Below are positions 43,177 through 51,618 of a DNA stretch of 64,000 nt, piece by piece. The first letter of the stretch is position 1; each line of letters begins with the position of its first letter. The stretch comes from Yoonia sp. SS1-5 (GTDB taxonomy: Bacteria; Pseudomonadota; Alphaproteobacteria; Rhodobacterales; Rhodobacteraceae): positions 1,984,001-2,048,000 of the forward strand of contig NZ_CP151767.2 of NCBI RefSeq assembly GCF_038443705.2, written 5' to 3'. The notes under the pieces are model-generated. The model made no database searches, was not told the origin of the DNA, and saw only the letters and a program-made list of their open reading frames with translations. A program made the position numbers and the translations under genes.

Positions 43177-43684
43177 GTTCTTCCCTTTCAAATGGTGATC
43201 GCGTTGAAAGATCGGGTTGCGACCATCATTGGCCGTGACCCAGAGCTAGCGACCGATTTGCGAGGGTTCAGTCAGCGTTTCACCAACGGGTGCAACGGCT
43301 TCACCAACGGTGGATACACTTGGCTGAATGAAACTGAGCTTCATGGACGGGTGGAATGAGGGGACGCGCAGCACGTCGTCAAGACGCGATCAAGACTGAC
43401 CAAACATGGGCTGGGCTGTCCCAAAAGGGACAGCCAAGTAACGTCTTGTTAGGCTTTCCACTTATCGCATGTCTGCACTCTTGCGTCCTGACCTTGCGGT
43501 CAGAGTCCCCCGCGAAAGTCAGCATTTCCGCCTACGGGGTTATTCGCGGCGATACTAAAGTGCTTCTGGCGGTCATTGAGCGTCAGTAACTGGATGGCAG
43601 CACAGTCCCGGCCTGCGCGCCGACTATGCGACGTCCCACGACGCAGCTGGCTGGAAATAGCGCCACACCGCCGCGTCGTAAGTG
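43177..43684. other. Gene-poor stretch at the right edge of the island
   Basis: The part next to the propeller gene is its promoter region with the LytTR-type repeats (43279-43311). From about 43320 to 43684 I see only short open frames without protein-like composition and a small inverted repeat TGTCCCaaaaGGGACA (43422-43437). No gene is supported. Confidence 0.5.
43279..43311 (-). promoter_or_regulatory. LytTR-type direct-repeat pair upstream of the beta-propeller gene
   Basis: On the minus strand: ACCGTTGGT (43311-43303) and CCCGTTGGT (43290-43282), again with a 21-bp period. The first fits the LytTR consensus fully, the second all but its first position. Same spacing and similar distance to the ATG as the pair at 42192-42225. 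Confidence 0.7.
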
Positions 43685-44545
43685 TCAGACGGCGACCTTG
43701 CGGCTTTCGTCCAGATAGATCTCGCGCAGGCGGGTCGCCACCGGGCCGGGGGTACCTGTGCCCACTGCCACATCGTCGATCTCGACAACGGGCATCACAA
43801 ACGTGCTGGCGGAGGTGATGAACGCCTCATCTGCATCCTGCGCCTCTGCGATGGTAAAGCTGCGTTCCTCGACCTGCATCTGCGCCTCTTTGGCAAAGCG
43901 CAGGACGGCGGCACGGGTGATCCCGTGCAGGATCTCATTGCCCAGATGCCGGGTAATAATCTTGCCGTCCTTGATAATATAGGCGTTGTTTGACGTCCCT
44001 TCGGTTACGGCGTCATCTTCGACCATCCATGCATCATCCTTGCCCGCTGCCTTGGCCATCATCTTGCCCATGGATGGGAACAGCAATTGCACGGTCTTGA
44101 TGTCGCGACGGGCCCAGCGCTGATCCTCGATCGAGATCACCTTCATCCCTTTCTTGGCCGCCGGGCTATTGGCCAGACCCGGCTTATTCTGGGTGAACAG
44201 AACAACTGTGGGCGTGGTGGTTTCCGGATCCGGAAATACAAAATCGCGATCATCTGGCGCGCCACGGGTTATCTGAAGATAGATCATGCCTTCTTCGATC
44301 CCATTCAGGCGGACCAGTTCGCGATGCACCTCCAACAGATCAGGCAGCACATCGGGATGCGGCATGTTCAATTCATTCAGCGACCGTTCCAGCCGCTTTG
44401 CGTGGCCCGCAAAATCAATCAACTTGCCGTCCAGCACGGATGTGACCTCGTAGACGCCGTCAGCCATCAGAAACCCGCGATCAAAGATCGAGATCTTGGC
44501 TTCGTTTTCCGGTAGATACTCGCCATTGACGTAGACTGTGCGCAT
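43685..44545 (-). CDS. D-amino-acid aminotransferase (class IV PLP enzyme)
   Basis: 286 residues from ATG 44545 (GGGGATG upstream; ATG 44557 and 44551 are alternatives). Fold-type IV PLP transaminase: VYVNGEYLPENEAKISIFDRGFLMADGVYEV, the catalytic Lys in RRDIKTVQLL near 146, and AVTEGTSNNAYI. Overall this matches D-alanine/D-amino-acid transaminase (Dat), which shuttles the amino group between D-amino acids and 2-oxo acids; a branched-chain type is less likely. It follows dgcA with two bases between stop and start, so it belongs to the D-glutamate operon. Confidence 0.88.
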   Translation of the reverse strand: MRTVYVNGEYLPENEAKISIFDRGFLMADGVYEVTSVLDGKLIDFAGHAKRLERSLNELNMPHPDVLPDLLEVHRELVRLNGIEEGMIYLQITRGAPDDRDFVFPDPETTTPTVVLFTQNKPGLANSPAAKKGMKVISIEDQRWARRDIKTVQLLFPSMGKMMAKAAGKDDAWMVEDDAVTEGTSNNAYIIKDGKIITRHLGNEILHGITRAAVLRFAKEAQMQVEERSFTIAEAQDADEAFITSASTFVMPVVEIDDVAVGTGTPGPVATRLREIYLDESRKVAV

Positions 44546-44547
44546 GG

Positions 44548-45507
44548 TCATCCCCATAGGTTGGCAGCGGGCGGATGCACGCCACGCTCATCAAATTGCA
44601 AAGGTTCGGCCCGGTCTTCGGCCAGAAGAAGCGGCCCGTCAAGGTCCGTAAACGCCACGCCCTGGGCGAGGATCGTGGCAGGCGCCATGGCCAGCGAAGA
44701 CCCAACCATGCATCCGACCATGATACCGTAACCTTCGGCGATGGCCTGCTGCTTGAGCGCCAGCGCCTCTGTCAGCCCGCCTGTCTTGTCCAGTTTGACA
44801 TTGACCATGTCATATTTGCCCTTCAGCGCAGGCAGGCTGGCCCTGTCATGGCAGCTTTCGTCAGCGCAGACAGGCAGCGGCCGATCCATTTCGCCCAGCA
44901 TGTCATCTGCCCCGGCAGGAAGGGGTTGTTCCACCATCTGCACACCAAGCCGGATAAGATGCGGGGCAAGCTCGGCATAGACCTCGGCTGTCCAGCCTTC
45001 GTTGGCATCCACAATAATGGCCGCGTCCGGCGCACCCCGGCGGACGGCCTCAAGCCGGGCCATGTCATCGGGCGTCCCCAGTTTGATCTTCAACAGGGGG
45101 CGATGGGCGTTCTGGGCGGCTTGTGTTTCCATCGCCTGCGGTGTGTCGAGCGACAGTGTATAGGCGGTGATCTCAGGACCCGGGGTCTGTAAATCAAGCA
45201 GATCCCAGACCCGTTTGCCCGCCTGCTTGGCCGCATGATCCCACATTGCACAATCAATCGCGTTGCGGGCGGCGCCGGCTGGCAGCAGATCGGGCAGATC
45301 GGCCCAGGTTCCGGAAAACCCCGCAATCTGCGCCGTCACGCTGTCCAAGGTCTCATCATAGCGGGCGTAGGGAACGCATTCGCCAAGCCCCGTCACACCG
45401 CCGTCGGATACGGTGACCGTCAGGACCTCGGCCTGCGTGCGCGACCCGCGACTGATGGTAAAGACCTGCGCCAGGCGGAACACATCGCGGGTCACGTCAA
45501 TCTTCAT
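44548..45507 (-). CDS. dgcA: N-acetyl-D-glutamate racemase DgcA (dipeptide-epimerase-like enolase-superfamily enzyme)
   Basis: 319 residues. Enolase-superfamily (muconate-lactonising subgroup) motifs: LLKIKLGTPDD with the K-x-K base near 152, IVDANEGW, VEQPLP, CADESCHD and VNVKLDKTGG with the second Lys base. By sequence alone it would be called an L-Ala-D/L-Glu epimerase. Directly upstream lies the DgcN gene; in marine bacteria DgcN acetylates D-Glu and DgcA racemises N-acetyl-D-Glu, so context favours DgcA. Part of dgcN-dgcA-dat. Confidence 0.88.
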   Translation of the reverse strand: MKIDVTRDVFRLAQVFTISRGSRTQAEVLTVTVSDGGVTGLGECVPYARYDETLDSVTAQIAGFSGTWADLPDLLPAGAARNAIDCAMWDHAAKQAGKRVWDLLDLQTPGPEITAYTLSLDTPQAMETQAAQNAHRPLLKIKLGTPDDMARLEAVRRGAPDAAIIVDANEGWTAEVYAELAPHLIRLGVQMVEQPLPAGADDMLGEMDRPLPVCADESCHDRASLPALKGKYDMVNVKLDKTGGLTEALALKQQAIAEGYGIMVGCMVGSSLAMAPATILAQGVAFTDLDGPLLLAEDRAEPLQFDERGVHPPAANLWG

Positions 45508-45549
45508 CTTGTTCTCACCATATCGCTGCCAAAAAAGATCCCGCCGACG

Positions 45550-46551
45550 TTACAGCCCGGCCAACGCATCCACCAGCCGCGCAGCACCCTGGCGGTAGGT
45601 ATCAACCGTCGGCAGACCCATCTCCTCTTCGATGCCGGCCATGTATTTCAGGGCCTCATCCTCTGACAGATGCTGCGTGTTGACCGAGACACCAACAACC
45701 TGACAGGCCGGATTGGCAATCCGGGCAATCGGCAGAGCCGTGTCGCGCAGGGTCTGCAGGCTTGGCAGATCGTAGTCAGGCAGGCCGCGCATATGCTTGC
45801 GGGTGGGCTCATGGGCCAGAACAAGCGCATCGGGCTGGCCGCCATGGATCAGGGCCATGGTTACACCGGAATAGGACACATGGAACAGGCTGCCCTGCCC
45901 TTCGATATGGTCCCAATGGTCAGGGTCGTTATCGGGTGTGAGGTATTCAACCGCGCCCGCCATGAAATCGGCGATCACAGCATCCAGCGGAACACCGCCA
46001 CCGGTGATCAAGATGCCGGTCTGACCGGTGGGCCGGAAGGTCGATTTCATGCCGCGCTTTTGCATTTCGGCATCCATGGCAAGACCGGTATACATCTTTC
46101 CAACGGAACAATCCGTGCCGATGGCAAGACAGCGCTTGCCGGTGCGTTTCTTGCCATTGGCAATCGGGTAGGCCACCGATGGGATCCGCACGTCAAACAG
46201 GGTGCGGCCACTGACCCGGGCCGCCGCGACCAGCTCGTCCTCGTCGCGCAGCAGGTTGTGCAGGCCGGATGCGACGTCAAAGCCCATTTGCAACGCCTTG
46301 ACCAGCACTTCCTTCCAGGCAGCCGAGATATACCCGCCCCGGTTGGCGACACCGATGACCAGTGTCTGGGCGCCGGCGGCTTTGGCCTCTTCCAGGGTCA
46401 GGTCTGCAATTCCCAGATCGGCACCGCAACCTTTCATGCGGAATTGACCCACTGCATTTTCCGGACGCCAGTCCTTGATACCTTGGGCAACCTTGGCGGC
46501 CAACTGATCGGGGGCGTCGCCCAGAAACAAAAGATATGGGGTCTGGATCAT
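45550..46551 (-). CDS. dgcN: D-glutamate N-acetyltransferase DgcN (DUF1611 family)
   Basis: 333 residues. The DUF1611 signature has an N-terminal Rossmann-like part (PYLLFLGDAPDQLAAKVAQGI) and a P-loop-like AIGTDCSVGKMYTGLAMD near 145, then GVTMALIHGGQPDALVLAHEP. Family knowledge: DgcN transfers acetyl from acetyl-CoA to D-glutamate, giving N-acetyl-D-Glu for DgcA. It is the first gene of the operon, with GGAG upstream of ATG 46551. The 5' region (46552-46706) holds TTGCGC repeats that may be regulatory. Confidence 0.88.
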   Translation of the reverse strand: MIQTPYLLFLGDAPDQLAAKVAQGIKDWRPENAVGQFRMKGCGADLGIADLTLEEAKAAGAQTLVIGVANRGGYISAAWKEVLVKALQMGFDVASGLHNLLRDEDELVAAARVSGRTLFDVRIPSVAYPIANGKKRTGKRCLAIGTDCSVGKMYTGLAMDAEMQKRGMKSTFRPTGQTGILITGGGVPLDAVIADFMAGAVEYLTPDNDPDHWDHIEGQGSLFHVSYSGVTMALIHGGQPDALVLAHEPTRKHMRGLPDYDLPSLQTLRDTALPIARIANPACQVVGVSVNTQHLSEDEALKYMAGIEEEMGLPTVDTYRQGAARLVDALAGL

Positions 46552-46706
46552 GGGAAAGCTCCATCTGGCAAGAGAATCATTGGGTTTGCGCGATAATTGC
46601 GCTGTCTCACTCGGATTTCATCGCGCATTCATCCGATTGACAGGGATAATGCAGGATAATCTTGCGCCAATTCGGAATTCGACGCAGGTTCATCCCGCGA
46701 TATGGT

Positions 46707-46730
46707 CGTAGGATGGGTTTTAACCCATCC
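46707..46730. repeat. Dispersed palindromic repeat, copy 3
   Basis: CGTA then GGATGGGTT and AACCCATCC around TT. Same element as at 23771 and, inverted, at 30056. It lies between the amt terminator and the dgcN promoter. Confidence 0.72.
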
Positions 46731-46734
46731 CGGT

Positions 46735-46764
46735 CAAAAAGAAACCCGGGCGCGAACGCCCGGG
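46735..46764 (-). terminator. Rho-independent terminator of glnK-amt
   Basis: CCCGGGCG (46745-46752) pairs with CGCCCGGG (46757-46764) around CGAA; on the minus strand it is followed by TTTCTTTTT. It lies 25 bases after the amt stop. Confidence 0.92.
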
Positions 46765-46789
46765 CCAAAAACAAACGCTGTTCTCAAGG

Positions 46790-48115
46790 TCACCCTTTGG
46801 AGAATTCCGGATAGGCTTCCATACCCAATTCCGAGCTGTCGAGACCGTTGATCTCGGCCTCTTCAGAGACACGGATACCCATCACACCTTTCAGGATGAT
46901 CCAGACGACCAGGCTGACGATAAAGACAAAAGCGCCGATTGCCGCGAAGCCGATGAACTGTGTCACAAAGCTTGTCCCGCCGGTGTAGAATGGAACGGCC
47001 ATTGTGCCCCAGAAACCCGCCAGAAGGTGAACGGGGATCGCACCTACAACGTCATCAATCCGCAGCTTGTCAAGGAATGGCACCGCAAACACGACGATAA
47101 CACCGCCAATGGCACCAATCCACAATGCACCAAAGAGCGACGGATCAAGCGGCCCGGCAGTAATGGACACCAGACCGGCCAGCGCGCCGTTCAGCACCAT
47201 GGTCAGGTCAACCTTGGTATACATGACCTGTGTGAGGATCAGTGCAGCAACCGCACCGGCAGCCGCGGCCATGTTGGTATTGGCAAAGATCCGGCCAACA
47301 TCCGTGATGTCACCAACAGTCCCCGCAGCCAGCTGCGACCCGCCGTTGAAGCCAAACCAGCCAAGCCACAGGATGAATGTACCCAGCGTCGCAAGGGCAA
47401 GGTTTGAACCGGGCATCGGAATGACCTGTCCTTCCTTGCCATATTTGCCAAGACGCGGGCCAAGGATGATCGCACCGGCAAGTGCGGCGAAACCACCGGC
47501 GGCATGCACAAGGGTCGAACCTGCGAAGTCGCTAAAGCCCATTTCGGACAACCAGCCACCACCCCACTGCCAGGACGCTTCGATCGGATAGATGAAGCCC
47601 GTCAGCACAACAACAAAGATCAGGAACGGCCACAGCTTGATACGTTCAGCCAATGTACCAGAGACGATTGATGCGGTCGTGGCACAGAACATCAACTGAA
47701 AGAAGAAGTCCGACGCAACAGAGGCATAATCCAACGTGGCATCCGCAGCAGCCAGGCCAACAGGCTCAAGCGATGTGACGCTGAAAAACGGACCCATCCA
47801 ACCGGCCACAAGCCAGCCATCACCCGGATACATCAGGTTGAAGCCGACCAGCCAATACATGATGGAGGCAATGGAAAACAACGCAATGTTCTTGGTCAGC
47901 TGGGTCGTGACATTCTTGGACCGTACAAGACCAGCCTCGAGCATGGCAAAACCGGCCGCCATCCAGAACACCAGAAAGCCGCCCACAAGGAACAGCAGCG
48001 TGGTCATGATATAGGGGCCGATCTCGTCGAACCCGGGCGTGGCGTCCTGCGCCATCGCAAGTGTCGGCAGCAGCGTCAGTGCCGCGCCGAAAGTGATGAG
48101 TTTGGTAAATTTCAT
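46790..48115 (-). CDS. amtB: Ammonium transporter
   Basis: 441 residues from ATG 48115; the frame extends upstream through glnK in another reading frame. A signal peptide (MKFTKLITFGAALTLLPTLAMAQ) precedes 11 membrane helices. Family motifs: FWMAAGFAMLEAGLVRSKN, DFAGSTLVHAAGGFAALAGA with the pore His near 190, and the second pore-His region (IPVHLLAGFWG). It conducts ammonium across the inner membrane and is gated by GlnK. Follows glnK by 22 bases. Confidence 0.96.
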   Translation of the reverse strand: MKFTKLITFGAALTLLPTLAMAQDATPGFDEIGPYIMTTLLFLVGGFLVFWMAAGFAMLEAGLVRSKNVTTQLTKNIALFSIASIMYWLVGFNLMYPGDGWLVAGWMGPFFSVTSLEPVGLAAADATLDYASVASDFFFQLMFCATTASIVSGTLAERIKLWPFLIFVVVLTGFIYPIEASWQWGGGWLSEMGFSDFAGSTLVHAAGGFAALAGAIILGPRLGKYGKEGQVIPMPGSNLALATLGTFILWLGWFGFNGGSQLAAGTVGDITDVGRIFANTNMAAAAGAVAALILTQVMYTKVDLTMVLNGALAGLVSITAGPLDPSLFGALWIGAIGGVIVVFAVPFLDKLRIDDVVGAIPVHLLAGFWGTMAVPFYTGGTSFVTQFIGFAAIGAFVFIVSLVVWIILKGVMGIRVSEEAEINGLDSSELGMEAYPEFSKG

Positions 48116-48137
48116 TGATTTGTCCCTCGTTACGCGA

Positions 48138-48476
48138 TCACAGCGCGTCGTCATTTGTCTCGCCCGTGCGCACGCGCAACGCGCCCTCGACGTCGAGTAC
48201 GAATATCTTGCCATCGCCGATCTTCTCGGTTTTGGCGGTCTCGGCGATCGTCGCGACCACCTGTTCGGCCATGGCATCTGGCACCACGATCTCGAGCTTG
48301 ACCTTCGGCACAAAATTCACGGCATATTCGGCGCCCCGATAAATCTCTGTATGGCCGGATTGCGATCCGAACCCCTTGATTTCAGACACCATCATGCCGC
48401 GCACGCCCACGGTGGTCAGCGCCTCGCGCACCTCCTCGAGCTTGAACGGTTTGATTGTTGCAATGATGAGTTTCAC
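48138..48476 (-). CDS. glnK: Nitrogen regulatory protein P-II (GlnK)
   Basis: 112 residues, from GTG 48476 with AAGGGGAAC upstream; no ATG gives the family N-terminus MKLIIATIKPFKLEEVREAL. The T-loop has Tyr51 (GAEYAVNF), the uridylylation site, and KIGDGKIFV forms the nucleotide-binding segment. It senses 2-oxoglutarate and ATP/ADP and blocks the Amt channel under ammonium excess. Operon with amt, with its terminator at 46735-46764. Confidence 0.95.
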   Translation of the reverse strand: MKLIIATIKPFKLEEVREALTTVGVRGMMVSEIKGFGSQSGHTEIYRGAEYAVNFVPKVKLEIVVPDAMAEQVVATIAETAKTEKIGDGKIFVLDVEGALRVRTGETNDDAL

Positions 48477-48879
48477 ATTGTTCCCCTTGCAATTTTTCGT
48501 CTGGACGCGCCGAAAGCATCGCCCGCTTGCAGGGGGAGAAAGAGCCTGCGGAAACCCGCAGGGCAAGGTTCCAGCCCTACTTAATCGGATGTTAACCATT
48601 CCAATTTGCACAATTTTTGCACAAAAAATATACTTTGCTTATTTTTTGGGCATTAGACGAAACCAACATGGCGGACCAGCTCTGCCGAATCCCCATCGTT
48701 CCCGGCAAAACACAAGCAGCCCATCTGCCGCTCCTGATTTTGTCGGCAAATACTGCTGCAAAACTGCATGTCGGCGACATACCCCCGGGGTCAACCGGAC
48801 CGGTCGGCAAACCGACTGGTCGCCGCACCCGGCACTGGTTATAGTAGGTGAAAATGACAAACAGTCAGACGAGCGGTAC
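48477..48879. promoter_or_regulatory. Divergent regulatory region between glnK and the PBP gene
   Basis: No gene seen in 403 bases. It holds a 7-bp hairpin CCTGCGG-AAAC-CCGCAGG (48545-48562) in the glnK leader, a direct repeat TTTGCACAA at 48605-48613 and 48616-48624 (period 11 bp), and AT-rich DNA beyond it. The repeats resemble NtrC half-sites (TGCAC) but are direct, not inverted. A weak GG-N10-GC on the minus strand near 48570 was not accepted as a sigma-54 promoter. Confidence 0.45.
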
Positions 48880-51039
48880 ATGAGCGAAAATGGCAAGAAA
48901 CGGCCCCCCTTGGTGGCCGAGCGTCGCTACCCTGCCAAACCGGCAGCAAAAAAGCCGACCCAAAAGAAGGCCGCAGCAAAACCTGCGGCCAAACGCCGGA
49001 AGGCTGCGCCCAAAGCCCGAAAACGGGGGGTGATTGGCTGGCTCCTGTTTCCGTTTGAATGGACGTTCCGCATCATTTGGGCGGTCAGTTGGCGTCTGGG
49101 CCTTGTGATCGCGCTGATTATCGCCGGGTTTTCGTTCTATTTTGCCCAGCAGATGCCGCCAATGACGGAATTGATCGACGGGCGCACGCGCGGCTCTGTC
49201 ACGATGACCGACTACAAAGGTGACGTCTTTGCGTGGCGGGGCGACCAGTTTGGTGGCTTGATCCGCGCCGAGAATGTCTCGCGCCATTTGCGCAACGCGG
49301 TTGTGGCCACCGAGGACAAGCGCTTCTACCGCCATTTTGGTATCTCGCCCCGCGGGATTGCATCTGCGGTCCGGATCAATCTGCGCGAAGGCCGTGGCCC
49401 GCTATCGGGCAATGGCGGCTCTACCATCACACAGCAAACGGCCAAACTGCTATGTCTGGGCGTGCCGTTCGATCCGCAACAATGGGCCAGCGAGGCGGAA
49501 TACGAAAACGACTGCCGGCAGGGGTCAATCTGGCGCAAGGCCCGCGAAGCGGTCTTTGCGGTTGGTATGGAAATTGCCTACACGAAAGACGAAATCCTGA
49601 CCATCTACCTCAACCGCGCCTATCTTGGCGCCGGTGCGCGTGGTTTTCAGGCCGCGTCCGAGCGGTATTTCAGCAGCAATGCAGCCGAACTTGAGCCCGC
49701 CCAGGCGGCCATGCTTGCAGGCCTTCTCAAGGCCCCGTCGACATTTGCCCCCACTAACAATCTGGCGCGCGCCCAGGATCGGGCCGACACCGTCATTCGG
49801 CTGATGCAGGAACAGGGATACCTGACCGATGCAGAGGCCCAGGATGCCCGCGCCAATCCCGCGACCTTGTCCGCAACCGCCCGGGCCAATGCCGCAACAT
49901 TCTTTGCTGATTGGGTCATGCGCAGCGGGCCTGAATTCTTCACCCGCGACACAACCGAAGACGTGATCATTCGCACCACGCTGGATCAGGACATCCAGAA
50001 AGCGGCAGAAGAGGCGATGCTGACCGTGTTTGACCGCGACGTGCGTGCCGGATCAGAAGCACAGGCCGCCATCGTCGTGATGTCTGCCGATGGTGCTGTG
50101 CGCGCCATGGTGGGCGGGCGAAACCTGGGCGAGACCGGTGCATTCAACCGGGCGACACAGGCAAACCGGCAGACCGGATCGGCCTTCAAGCCGTTCATTT
50201 TTGCCGCCGCCCTGGATCTGGGGATGTCCCCATATTCGCTGGTGGATGATCAACGCACCTGCTGGCAGCGGCGCGGGTCCCGCGACTGGTGTCCCGAAAA
50301 CTACGACCGGGCGTTCAAAGGGCCTGTGACATTGGTGCAGGCACTGGCGGAAAGCCGGAACATCCCGGCCATCTTGCTATCCGAAGAGGTCGGGCGCGAA
50401 CTTGTGCGCGTCGTGGCCGAAGGGTTCGGCTTTAGCGGTGATCTGGCAGCGGGGCCCGCGCTGGCGCTTGGGGTTTCGGAAAGCAACCTGCTGGAAATGA
50501 CCGGGGCCTTTGCAGGTATCCTGAATGGCGGCTCTGCCGTGACACCGTTTGGCCTGACCGATCTGCGCATTCAGGGCGATGATGCGCCACTGATGGACGC
50601 AACCGGCACCGGGATCGGCGAGCGTGTGATCCGGCAAGAGGCCGCCCGCACTCTGACATGGATGATGAAGAAAGTCGTCGACGAAGGCACCGGCGCCCGG
50701 GCGCGGATCAACGGCTGGGAAATCGCCGGGAAGACCGGCACGACACAGGGCGCGCGCGACGCGTGGTTTATCGGCTTTACGGGCGACTACGTCACTGGCG
50801 TCTGGATGGGCTATGATGACAACCGGCCCCTGAGCGGGGTAACCGGGGGCGGGCTACCCGCCACGATCTGGAAAGAAACCATGACGCGGGTCCTTGCGGA
50901 TAAATCACCAACCGCCCTGCCCATGCTGGAACCACAAGCACCCGCTGCAGCACCCATCCTTGAAAGCGAGGGGGGTGAGGTTGTCGATGATGACATCCTG
51001 AACCTGCTGGAATCCATCATGACGGACACGACCAACTGA
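48880..51039 (+). CDS. mrcA: Class A penicillin-binding protein (PBP1A family)
   Basis: 719 residues from ATG 48880. A Lys/Ala/Pro-rich cytoplasmic tail (about 1-50) and one membrane helix (about 68-88) lead to the glycosyltransferase domain (VVATEDKRFYRHFGIS with catalytic Glu near 145, NGGSTITQQTAK, NRAYLGAGARGF) and the transpeptidase domain (QTGSAFKPF with the Ser nucleophile near 435, AESRNIP, GKTGTTQ). Bifunctional peptidoglycan synthase at the inner membrane. Divergent from glnK; it appears monocistronic. Confidence 0.94.
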   Translation: MSENGKKRPPLVAERRYPAKPAAKKPTQKKAAAKPAAKRRKAAPKARKRGVIGWLLFPFEWTFRIIWAVSWRLGLVIALIIAGFSFYFAQQMPPMTELIDGRTRGSVTMTDYKGDVFAWRGDQFGGLIRAENVSRHLRNAVVATEDKRFYRHFGISPRGIASAVRINLREGRGPLSGNGGSTITQQTAKLLCLGVPFDPQQWASEAEYENDCRQGSIWRKAREAVFAVGMEIAYTKDEILTIYLNRAYLGAGARGFQAASERYFSSNAAELEPAQAAMLAGLLKAPSTFAPTNNLARAQDRADTVIRLMQEQGYLTDAEAQDARANPATLSATARANAATFFADWVMRSGPEFFTRDTTEDVIIRTTLDQDIQKAAEEAMLTVFDRDVRAGSEAQAAIVVMSADGAVRAMVGGRNLGETGAFNRATQANRQTGSAFKPFIFAAALDLGMSPYSLVDDQRTCWQRRGSRDWCPENYDRAFKGPVTLVQALAESRNIPAILLSEEVGRELVRVVAEGFGFSGDLAAGPALALGVSESNLLEMTGAFAGILNGGSAVTPFGLTDLRIQGDDAPLMDATGTGIGERVIRQEAARTLTWMMKKVVDEGTGARARINGWEIAGKTGTTQGARDAWFIGFTGDYVTGVWMGYDDNRPLSGVTGGGLPATIWKETMTRVLADKSPTALPMLEPQAPAAAPILESEGGEVVDDDILNLLESIMTDTTN

Positions 51040-51087
51040 AATTGTCCCGCACTGGCGCGCGGTCAAACCGTTCCGGACCGGCTGTTC

Positions 51088-51456
51088 TCAGAATTCGCCC
51101 GCTTCGCAGCGGTCATAGCGAAACACATAGCCGTCCCACATCATGAACAGCCCGTCTTCACTGGCATCATTCATGAGAATGGCCCTTTCGGTCCATGTCT
51201 GGTCTTCGCCGGAACATTCCATCGTATAGATCGTGGCATCCATATTGTTGATATCAACGGGCAAGGTCAGACGGCATTCCAGCTCCACCCCGTAGAAAAT
51301 GCCCTCTTCGATTTTGATTGATCCACCATCTGCCCCGACCAGCGCGCATTCGGCGTTAGCAGTTTGTTTATAGACGCCATCATAGGGTCCGGCGATGCTT
51401 GCAGCGGGCATGATCACACACAGGCTGAAGAAAATAGGAGATATCAAACGGCACAT
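51088..51456 (-). CDS. Exported protein of unknown function
   Basis: 122 residues with a signal peptide (about 1-22, ISPIFFSLCVIMPAASIA). The mature part is acidic and beta-rich with four cysteines (AECALV, LECRLT, MECSG, DRCEAG), suggesting two disulfides in the periplasm. No family recognised. Convergent with the PBP gene (49 bases between). The 162 bases upstream to the secretion ATPase form a divergent promoter region with no motif I can name. Confidence 0.68.
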   Translation of the reverse strand: MCRLISPIFFSLCVIMPAASIAGPYDGVYKQTANAECALVGADGGSIKIEEGIFYGVELECRLTLPVDINNMDATIYTMECSGEDQTWTERAILMNDASEDGLFMMWDGYVFRYDRCEAGEF

Positions 51457-51618
51457 GACCGGATGGTCTGATCTATTTCCGTCGCCAAATCAATGAAATA
51501 TGCTAAGTTCTGAGCGATATACGGCTATGTGAAGCCTGCAGCCGCAAATGTATCTTGAATTTCACGTGCGTGCTGCGCATCAAAGCCAGAGATTTTAAAA
51601 GGCCAGACGGGGCGCATT

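Noticed and set aside
48560..48590. Possible sigma-54 promoter (GG-N10-GC) upstream of glnK
   Set aside because: Only the GG, GC and TTGC positions fit; the -24 element is otherwise poor, and glnK promoters in this lineage need not use sigma-54.
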